A stretch of DNA of 64,000 bases from Campylobacter sp. CCUG 57310 (lineage in GTDB: Bacteria > Campylobacterota > Campylobacteria > Campylobacterales > Campylobacteraceae): NCBI RefSeq assembly GCF_013201975.1, contig NZ_CP053845.1:124001-188000 (forward strand), read 5' to 3'. Within the stretch, counting starts at the first letter, position 1; each line of letters opens with the position of its first letter. Positions 57,945 through 64,000 of the stretch are shown one piece after another. The notes beneath the pieces are model-generated. The model saw only the letters and a program-made list of their open reading frames with translations, had not been told where the DNA came from and did no database searches. Both the position numbers and the translations under genes were made by a program.

Positions 57945-58523
57945 ATGAGGTATGTTCAAATTTTACTCCTTTTATTTATAGCCTTTTTCTTTGCGGCTTG
58001 CAGCACAAATAGCACGCCAAAACTATACTTAAACTCCAGCGCGCCCGTATTTATTACAAATTTAGACGCAAACCAAACGGTCTTTATAAATTTTAAAAAC
58101 TCATCAGGACATCAAAACACTCTTGAAGAGACGGTTAGAAAGAAATTTGTAAGTAAGGGCTTCGTGCCCGTAGCTGATAAAAAGCGTGCCGATATCGTCT
58201 TGCTTGGGGATTTTATGATGCTTGAGAGAGTGGAGCGTAAGGATCCTAATGTCTTTATAAATTTAGGCTACGGCTTTGGCTCGTTTGGACGTAGGAGTTC
58301 AGCGGGAGTTGGCATGGTGTTTGGAGATCCTTTTTATGATGATTATTACGACACTCGCCACTATATCTACAAGGCAACGGTTAGCGTCTCGATCGCTACA
58401 AAAGAGCGTGAGCAACGTACCATACTTGATGTGCAAAGCGATAAAAACGTATATTCGCCAAGCTACATCATGCCTTTTGTAGAAGATAAAATAGCTACTC
58501 AGATAATCAACTTCTTTTATTAA
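57945..58523 (+). CDS. TraT-like outer-membrane lipoprotein
   Basis: 192 residues. A hydrophobic signal ends FFAAC, with the lipidated Cys at about residue 19. The layout resembles TraT complement-resistance/surface-exclusion lipoproteins: VFINFKNSSGHQNTLEETV, KKFVSKGFVPVADKKRADIVLLG, a Gly-rich central stretch (GYGFGSFGRRSSAG), and a C-terminal IMPFVEDKIATQI. No conjugation genes are present. It is a single gene between the fdh terminator and the FNR-type promoter, so a link to formate metabolism is not implied. Confidence 0.6.
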   Translation: MRYVQILLLLFIAFFFAACSTNSTPKLYLNSSAPVFITNLDANQTVFINFKNSSGHQNTLEETVRKKFVSKGFVPVADKKRADIVLLGDFMMLERVERKDPNVFINLGYGFGSFGRRSSAGVGMVFGDPFYDDYYDTRHYIYKATVSVSIATKEREQRTILDVQSDKNVYSPSYIMPFVEDKIATQIINFFY

Positions 58524-58637
58524 TTTTGTTTGTAAAGAGGACGGATAGGCTCTCTTTGCAAGCCTTTATCCTTTCAAGCCACGCTTATAATTTATCGATC
58601 TAAATTTCAAATTAAGCTTTTAGTGTATATTTTAGAG

Positions 58638-58680
58638 TTGATATATATCAATATCTTTAACTGCTTAATAATGATATACT
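58638..58680 (+). promoter_or_regulatory. FNR/CRP-type box and -10 of a class II activated promoter
   Basis: TTGATATATATCAA (58638-58651) is a perfect match to the FNR consensus TTGAT-N4-ATCAA. TATACT at 58675-58680 is a good -10 element. If transcription starts about seven bases after it, the box centre falls near -41.5, the classical activator position. It would activate the outer-membrane receptor gene at 58737 under low oxygen or nitrogen-oxide conditions. Confidence 0.7.
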
Positions 58681-58736
58681 TAATCAAAATCAAAAAATCA
58701 AATTTCTCATAAATTTCATACAAACAAGGACACAAG

Positions 58737-60584
58737 ATGAGAGTAGTTTTAAGTTGTGCCGCGTTAGCTAGCTTGCTTGTAGCAAATAGTGCAAACCCAG
58801 ATAATATCGCTCCGTTAAAAGATTTCGCGCCACCTAAGCCATATACGCCAAATATCGCTCAAAGCGCATTTCCCGCACATCAGTTTGATCGCACGAATAG
58901 GGATGAGTATTTTTTCGTAACCGACCTGCTTGATGATTCGATGGATAAATTTCACGTTTCAGGCGGATTTTACGGTAGAGATTTTTATAGCTCGACTCTT
59001 TTTAAATATCGCGGGGCAAATTTCTACACCATCTTAAACGCAAATTTTTCAAAGGGCAACCGCTATAAAGACGGCGGTGGCAATGAAGTTGATTTTGGCT
59101 ACTCAAGACAAGGTCAAAGCGCTATTTTGGGCTTTGTGCCAAACGATATAAGCGAATTTCGTTTTACATTTTTGCGTGATAATATAGATAACGAAAAAGA
59201 ACCTCATCACGCGATGGACGCAGTTAAAACCGAGCGTAAGATAGCGAAATTTAACGCTCGGTTAGGCGAAGAAAGTCTTGCTAATACGCTAAATTTAGAG
59301 CTTATGCTAAGAGATATCAACCGCGACGCAAACAACTACGAGCTAAGAAATTCGGCTCAAAAAGTAAAAGTCGAAGTAGAGAGGAAAATTTTTGACGCGA
59401 AGCTTAGCTATGACGCTGATTTTGGCAATTTTCACAACATGATAGGCACTAGCTATCAGCACGACTTGCACGAGGGCAAAAGGTACGGATTTGTGAGTGG
59501 CAAATGGGTGTTTAACGGATATCGCTTCGGAGATGTTAAGAACCAAAGCGCGAGAGTGTTTGACGAGATATCTTATAAATTTAACGAAGCAAACAAGCTA
59601 AATTTGGCGCTTAACTACGAGTGGATGAGCTCAAATTTGCGCGCGGCGAACAACCCATACTCAGCGCCTATGCCTCAAATTTCAACGATAAAAGGGCTGG
59701 TTAAGTCAATTTACGGCGAAAATTTAGACGGCGACATCAAGCATAAGGCTTTAAGCGCGAGCCTGAAATACGAATTTAGCCCGAATGAAAAGGATCTTTA
59801 CTACGCGGCGCTTGAGAGCATTAGCAGGATGCCTTCAAACATGGAGCGCTTTAACACCCTTTACGGACCGCTTGATAACGGCTGGATATCAAATCCGTTC
59901 TTAAAACCTGAGCGCCACAACCGCGTGAATTTGGGACTTGAGTATAAAAGCGAGTTTTTCAAAGAGTATCTAAGCTCAAAGCAGGGCGAGGATAGTTTCG
60001 CTGTCAAAGCTCATCTTATCGCAAGCGACGTAAAAGATCTCATCATCTATGATCGCAGGCACTCAAAAGCGGCTATGCCGATGAACAAAAACGCCGTTAT
60101 TTCCAGAAACGTTGATGCTGAAATTTACAGCGCAAATTTAAGCGCAAGCTATAACTTCTTACAAAATTTTGGCTTAAAAGCAGCACTTTTTTACAACTAC
60201 GGACAAAACAAAACAGACGGCAGAGCCCTTTATCAAATTCGCCCGTTTGAAGCGAATTTAGCAGCTGATTACAAGAGCTACGCAAGCTTTGGAAGCTTTA
60301 GTTTAGGCAGTGCGCTTAGATATGTGGCAAAGCAAAACAGAGGCGATTTTGATAAAAACAGCGGTCTTGGGATAGACAGCAAAGAAGCAAAAGCGTTTAC
60401 GCTCATAGACGTTTACGGTGCGGTTGAATTTAGAAATAAATTTGGCTTAAGGTTTGGCATAAATAATATCTTTGATAAGGAGTATGCGGAGTTTATAAGC
60501 GGCGATCATGTAGCAGCTCTTGATCCAAGGAGGGTGAATGCGCCGGGTAGGGTGGTGTTTGTAAGTTTTCACTCAAGTTTTTGA
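58737..60584 (+). CDS. OprC/NosA-like (TonB copper receptor family) outer-membrane barrel without a visible plug
   Basis: 615 residues with a signal peptide (about 1-17, ending VANSA). The segment HHAMDAVKTERKIAKF...NRDANNYELR resembles the MDGSKFDRENYGLRF...DHVMDNYSLR region of TonB-dependent copper receptors (OprC, NosA). PERHNRVNLGLEYKS and the GINNIFDKEYAEF...PGRVVFVSFHSSF ending are typical receptor-barrel features. The approximately 130-residue N-terminal plug is not evident: barrel-like strands begin at about residue 70, and the protein is shorter than the approximately 680-720 of its relatives. A proline-rich stretch FAPPKPYTP lies after the signal. Copper as ligand is inference. Confidence 0.7.
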   Translation: MRVVLSCAALASLLVANSANPDNIAPLKDFAPPKPYTPNIAQSAFPAHQFDRTNRDEYFFVTDLLDDSMDKFHVSGGFYGRDFYSSTLFKYRGANFYTILNANFSKGNRYKDGGGNEVDFGYSRQGQSAILGFVPNDISEFRFTFLRDNIDNEKEPHHAMDAVKTERKIAKFNARLGEESLANTLNLELMLRDINRDANNYELRNSAQKVKVEVERKIFDAKLSYDADFGNFHNMIGTSYQHDLHEGKRYGFVSGKWVFNGYRFGDVKNQSARVFDEISYKFNEANKLNLALNYEWMSSNLRAANNPYSAPMPQISTIKGLVKSIYGENLDGDIKHKALSASLKYEFSPNEKDLYYAALESISRMPSNMERFNTLYGPLDNGWISNPFLKPERHNRVNLGLEYKSEFFKEYLSSKQGEDSFAVKAHLIASDVKDLIIYDRRHSKAAMPMNKNAVISRNVDAEIYSANLSASYNFLQNFGLKAALFYNYGQNKTDGRALYQIRPFEANLAADYKSYASFGSFSLGSALRYVAKQNRGDFDKNSGLGIDSKEAKAFTLIDVYGAVEFRNKFGLRFGINNIFDKEYAEFISGDHVAALDPRRVNAPGRVVFVSFHSSF

Positions 60585-60757
60585 TAAAAGCTAGTCTCGC
60601 AAGCGCTTTTTTGAGATTTTGCAAAATTTTCACTGCAGCAGGCTATCTTGCCTAGCTTTGCTTAATTTTGCTTCAAAGCTCAAAAAATCATCTCGCGATA
60701 CTTTGCTTTTACGACTTTATTTTAGTTAAAAATTCAGATCAACACAAAGGATAAAAG

Positions 60758-61720
60758 ATGAAAAGACGAAATTTCTTAGGTTTAGGCGCAGCTCTTGGAG
60801 TAACGGCATTTGCTCCAAATTTGTTTGCAAAAGAGAGGTTTGACATCTGGGGGATGCCCGCTATCCCAAGCACTATGCTTGCGGTTGCAACCATGCAAGG
60901 CGAGCTTAACAAAACTCACGATATGAAGCTAAGAATTTGGAATAATCCCGATCAACTCCGCGCGGGTGTGGCAAGCGGAGATATGAAGCTAACTGCCGCA
61001 CCTAGTAATGTGGGCGTAAATTTAGCCAACCAAGGCATAAAATTTGGCATGCTAAACATCATGACAAACGGACTTCAAAACGTCCTTGTTAAAGACGCAA
61101 GCATAAAAAGCATAGAGGATTTGGTCGGTAAAAAGCTTATCATGCCTTTTAAAAACGATATGCCCGATCTCGTCTTTCGCGCCATTTGCAAAAAGCGCGG
61201 CATAGACATCTCAAAGATCGACATCACCTACGTGCAAACTCCGCCTGAGTCGGTTGGGCTGTTTTTGCAAAAAGACTATGACGCTGCACTATCCATCGAG
61301 CCTATGAGCTCGGCTGCCATACTTAAGGGTAAAAAGATGGGCGTGGATGTAAGCGTGGGCTTTGAACTGCCTGAAATTTGGGGCGAGAGCTTTGGCGTGA
61401 AGCCATATATCCCGCAAGCGGGTCTTATAGTGAGTTTGGATTATTATAATTCTAACAGAGAGGTTTTTGAGGTATTTCATAACGACTTGCAAAACGCTCT
61501 TGAGTGGATTTTGCAAAACAAGCAAAGTGCCGCTAAGATCGGCGCTCAGTATCTGCCTGCGCCGGAACCCGCTCTTGCAAACGCATTTGAGCGCTCAAAT
61601 TTAACCGTAACTAAAGCAAGCGATTTGGCTGATGAGCTGATGAGCTTTTTTGAAGTGCTGTTTGAGCTAAATCCAAAAATTTTAGGCGGTAAAATGCCTG
61701 ATAAAAGCCTGTTTTTATGA
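60758..61720 (+). CDS. Tat-exported ABC substrate-binding protein (SsuA/TauA/NMT1-like)
   Basis: 320 residues. The signal KRRNFLGLGAALG carries twin arginines, unusual for a transporter binding protein. The mature domain has the periplasmic-binding type II fold of nitrate/sulfonate/taurine binding proteins: NNPDQLRAGVASGDMKLTAAPSNVG, and IEDLVGKKLIMPF near residue 110-130. Its ligand is unknown. Tat export suggests the protein may be loaded with a cofactor or metal before export, or that the signal also works with Sec. It overlaps the permease by 4 nt. Confidence 0.8.
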   Translation: MKRRNFLGLGAALGVTAFAPNLFAKERFDIWGMPAIPSTMLAVATMQGELNKTHDMKLRIWNNPDQLRAGVASGDMKLTAAPSNVGVNLANQGIKFGMLNIMTNGLQNVLVKDASIKSIEDLVGKKLIMPFKNDMPDLVFRAICKKRGIDISKIDITYVQTPPESVGLFLQKDYDAALSIEPMSSAAILKGKKMGVDVSVGFELPEIWGESFGVKPYIPQAGLIVSLDYYNSNREVFEVFHNDLQNALEWILQNKQSAAKIGAQYLPAPEPALANAFERSNLTVTKASDLADELMSFFEVLFELNPKILGGKMPDKSLFL

Positions 61721-62514
61721 TTTTAATCGATAACGTTAAAAAAGATCGCGCGGCGATAAACCGCGTGGTTGATTATCTCTGGGGCGGATTTAGCGGATTT
61801 GCTACGATATGTCTTTTGATCGCTCTTTGGCAGCTTGGTAGCGAGAAATTCGGCGAATTTATGCTACCTGCTCCAAAGGTCGTCTTTCTTAAGGCTTATT
61901 CGCTTCTGCTTGAATACAAGGCAAGCGAGATTGACGTAACGCTCTTTAGGTCGCTTGTAGGTGTGGGAACTGCATGTATCATCGGTATCACACTTGGGCT
62001 TATTGCCGGTGCTTATAAGAGCTTTGCCGCGCTTTTAAAGCCGCTTATAACGGTGCTTTTAGCCATGCCGCCGATCATTTGGATAGTGATGGCGATATTT
62101 TGGTTCGGATTTGGAAATTTTAGCACCATCTTTACTATCATCATAACTGTTTTGCCGCTAACGTTTGCAAGCTCGGCGGTTGGCATGATGAGCGTTAGCG
62201 AAGAGCTAAAGGAGATGTTTGACGCATATCATTTGGGACTTGTTAGGAAAATTCGCCACCTTTACATCCCGCATCTTACGGGATATATCATAAGCTCTTT
62301 GAGTGTGGCTGTGGCGATGGGCGTTAAGATAGTCATTATGGCGGAGCTTTTGGGAGCAAATGAAGGAATGGGTGCAAAGATAGCAAGTGCGCGTGTTATG
62401 CTTGATACGACCGAGGTGATGGCTTACGTGGTGCTTGTTATCACGCTTATCATGCTTTTTGAATATCTCATTATCGAGCCTTTAAAGATAGCACTCATGC
62501 CTTGGAAGCGCTAA
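61717..62514 (+). CDS. ABC transporter permease (SsuC/TauC-like)
   Basis: 265 residues with about six membrane segments after a short cytoplasmic N-terminus. LLAMPPIIWIVMAIFWFGFG near 110 and the EAA-loop-like VSEELKEMFDAYHLGLVRKIRHLYIPHLTGYI near 165-195 (quoted in part) mark the nitrate/sulfonate/taurine permease family. It sits between the binding protein (4-nt overlap) and the ATPase (10-base gap). Confidence 0.87.
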   Translation: MILIDNVKKDRAAINRVVDYLWGGFSGFATICLLIALWQLGSEKFGEFMLPAPKVVFLKAYSLLLEYKASEIDVTLFRSLVGVGTACIIGITLGLIAGAYKSFAALLKPLITVLLAMPPIIWIVMAIFWFGFGNFSTIFTIIITVLPLTFASSAVGMMSVSEELKEMFDAYHLGLVRKIRHLYIPHLTGYIISSLSVAVAMGVKIVIMAELLGANEGMGAKIASARVMLDTTEVMAYVVLVITLIMLFEYLIIEPLKIALMPWKR

Positions 62515-62524
62515 GGAGAGTGTA

Positions 62525-63214
62525 ATGCTAGAGCTTAAAAATGTAGAATATGAAATTTTGCGCGATAAGGTAGTGAGAAATTTTAGTATAGATGTTAAAA
62601 GCGGCGAGGTTATAACTCTTTTTGGCGCAAGCGGGTGCGGTAAGACTACGATACTTAGGCTGATTTCCGGTATCATAGAGCCAAGAAAAGGGCGCATAAT
62701 CAACAAATTCGCCCGCACGACCTATCTTTTTCAGGAAAACCGCCTCTTAGAGTGGAAAAACGCGCTTGAAAACGTGCTTTTGGTTATGGATAAACCCGAT
62801 GAAAGTCTAGTGCTTAGCTACTTTGAAAGGCTTGGTCTTGGCAAAAAGGATGCTAGAAAATATCCTAATGAGTTAAGCGGCGGTATGCGCCAAAGAGTCG
62901 CCTTCGTGCGCGCTATCGTGACTGAGCCTGATTTGCTTTTGATGGATGAGCCGTTTTCGGGGCTGGATTATGATATGAAAGAAATTTTGATGGAGATGAT
63001 CGCAGACCGTGTGAAAAACGGCATGAGTGTAGTGCTTGTAACTCATGATAGGATGGAAGCTGCCAAGATGAGCGATGAAATTTGCTTCCTTGAGAGCAAA
63101 GGTGCCGTCATCAAGCGCAGGCTAAAGCTTGAAAAACGCTTTGAAGATAGGAATTTTGAGTACTTAAACGCCGTGATAAATGAGAATTTTAAGGGGGAAA
63201 TTTACTATGATTAA
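62525..63214 (+). CDS. ABC transporter ATP-binding protein (SsuB/TauB-like)
   Basis: 229 residues. Walker A is GASGCGKTT near residue 37, Q-loop FQEN near 75, signature LSGGMRQRV near 118, Walker B LLLMDEPFSGLD near 140 and the H-loop TH near 173. TAAGGAGAG precedes ATG 62525. It overlaps the NnrS gene by 8 nt, which ties the transporter to that gene in one transcript. Confidence 0.93.
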   Translation: MLELKNVEYEILRDKVVRNFSIDVKSGEVITLFGASGCGKTTILRLISGIIEPRKGRIINKFARTTYLFQENRLLEWKNALENVLLVMDKPDESLVLSYFERLGLGKKDARKYPNELSGGMRQRVAFVRAIVTEPDLLLMDEPFSGLDYDMKEILMEMIADRVKNGMSVVLVTHDRMEAAKMSDEICFLESKGAVIKRRLKLEKRFEDRNFEYLNAVINENFKGEIYYD

Positions 63215-64000
63215 TGATTTTTTTACCTATCCTATGCGGATATTTTTCCTTTCAAGCGCGATTTGTGCGGCACTTGGTGGAGTTATATTCTTTGCGCCGG
63301 TTGATTTTATAAGCCTTCATAAATTTATATTTTTACACCTTGTAGGCGCGCTTGCTTATGCGGGATTTTTGCTTACGGGACTTACGGACTGGACGAATTT
63401 TACTAAGTCGCTTAAAATTCACGCTCATATTTTGTTTGGAATTTTTACTCTTAGTTTCCTTGCCTCGCTCGTAAATTTGTGGCTTGCCCATCTTTTTATG
63501 GCTACCTTTTGGGCGTATTTGGTGATGCTTTGTGCTTATATGATCTGGCTTGATAAAAATGATGATCAATTCGGAGTCATGGGCTTTTTGCTTGGAATTT
63601 TGCTCTTTGAAATTTGCTATATTGTAACCGGCGAAGAGAAGTTTTTAAATTTGCAAATTCATCTGCATATCATCGCGATTTTGCTCATATCATTTCGCGT
63701 TAGTATGGTGCTTGGACGCGAGGCGATAAAGCGCGAAAGCGATATGGATGAGGCTGTGTTTGTGCCAAATTTGGTCTATAAAAATATCGCCATTTGTTGC
63801 GTTTGTGCGTTTTTGATCTTAAGCGTGTTTTTTGAATCAAGCGGCGCGATAAGTTATGCGGCGTTAGCTTGCGGTGCTGCGATTTTTGCCAAGCTTAAGG
63901 AGTGGCATTATAAAGAGCTCTTAAGGCATAATTTTATCGTTTTTTACTATCTTATGCAGCTTCTTGCGGCAGTTGCTTACGCCGTCTTTGGCATAAGCGG
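63207..64000 (+). CDS. NnrS-family haem/copper membrane protein, N-terminal part (runs off the window)
   Basis: Open from ATG 63207 to the window end, 264 residues so far. About eight membrane segments are visible. Features consistent with NnrS are the early HKFIFLHLVGALAYAGFLLTGLTDWTNF, His pairs HAH and HLHI in helices, and FRVSMVLGREAIKRES. NnrS proteins protect against nitrosative stress and are usually controlled by FNR/NNR-type regulators. The FNR box upstream of this operon fits. The 8-nt overlap with the ATPase gene indicates coupling. The C-terminal third is missing, so the assignment is tentative. Confidence 0.7.
   Translation, partial: MINDFFTYPMRIFFLSSAICAALGGVIFFAPVDFISLHKFIFLHLVGALAYAGFLLTGLTDWTNFTKSLKIHAHILFGIFTLSFLASLVNLWLAHLFMATFWAYLVMLCAYMIWLDKNDDQFGVMGFLLGILLFEICYIVTGEEKFLNLQIHLHIIAILLISFRVSMVLGREAIKRESDMDEAVFVPNLVYKNIAICCVCAFLILSVFFESSGAISYAALACGAAIFAKLKEWHYKELLRHNFIVFYYLMQLLAAVAYAVFGIS

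Noticed and set aside
58530-58580. Terminator after the TraT-like lipoprotein gene
   Set aside because: AAAGAG/CTCTTT arms exist but the stem is short, the loop is long and no T run follows.

Overview
The window looks like a chromosomal segment from a Campylobacter of the oral/hydrogen-using group (concisus, curvus, rectus, showae and relatives). The grounds are moderately AT-rich DNA full of the word AAATTT, short Campylobacter-type genes with tight 4-nt overlaps, and blocks of gene order that I recall from C. jejuni: pldA-mobA next to the NFACT gene, NFACT-small protein-cdsA-dxr-(x)-tsaD, gltA-antiporter-bioB-topA, dcd-pseB-pseC, and accB-accC-surA-like-gltX-maeB-upp-mqnA. The species call is inference; no rRNA, tRNA or CRISPR array was seen.

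Layout: 1-2.2 kb holds the 5' end of a [FeFe] hydrogenase gene, divergent from a frame-broken GntP-type glycerate/gluconate permease. 2.3-7.4 kb holds glycerate kinase, then on the minus strand yceI, pldA, mobA, a small membrane protein and leuC. 7.5-13.4 kb is a plus-strand run: rqcH-like NFACT, small protein, cdsA, dxr, uracil permease, tsaD. 13.5-20.3 kb is mostly minus strand: cysQ, a GC-rich structured gap, gltA, antiporter, bioB, topA. 20.5-29.4 kb is the flagellin module: one flagellin gene facing a minus-strand operon pseB-C-F-G-H-I plus a Maf motility factor, the pathway that makes pseudaminic acid and puts it on flagellin. An AIPR-family putative defence gene with nuclease-like residues (29.5-31.2 kb) sits between pseB and dcd.

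31.9-46.9 kb: a molybdate-type binding protein and permease without an ATPase, an NAD-binding epimerase-like gene, an atypical response regulator divergent from a Tat-exported TMAO/DMSO-type molybdenum reductase and its c-type cytochrome, then biotin carboxylase genes, an SDR enzyme, a SurA-like chaperone, gltX, malic enzyme, upp, a small lipoprotein, a flavodoxin-fold quinone reductase and mqnA. 47.3-57.8 kb is a selenium/formate module: TorD-like chaperone, a large Fe-S protein, selA, selB, a DsbC-like protein, and fdh genes whose catalytic subunit reads through an in-frame UGA (Sec 178) with a hairpin just downstream. Molybdenum supply, molybdopterin guanylylation (mobA), TorD-like chaperone, SelA/SelB and two molybdoenzymes therefore lie in one window and fit together functionally.

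57.9-64 kb: a TraT-like lipoprotein, then a likely co-regulated uptake and nitrogen-oxide locus: a copper-receptor-like outer-membrane barrel without a visible plug, under a textbook FNR-type box; a Tat-exported substrate-binding protein; permease; ATPase; and the start of an NnrS-family membrane protein that runs off the end. Most interesting points: the plug-less OprC/NosA-like locus with its FNR promoter, the AIPR insertion, the duplicated 22-bp motif upstream of fdh, synonymous echoes of the flagellin 3' end behind the flagellin gene, and a C-terminal remnant of a glycine-rich membrane protein beside topA.
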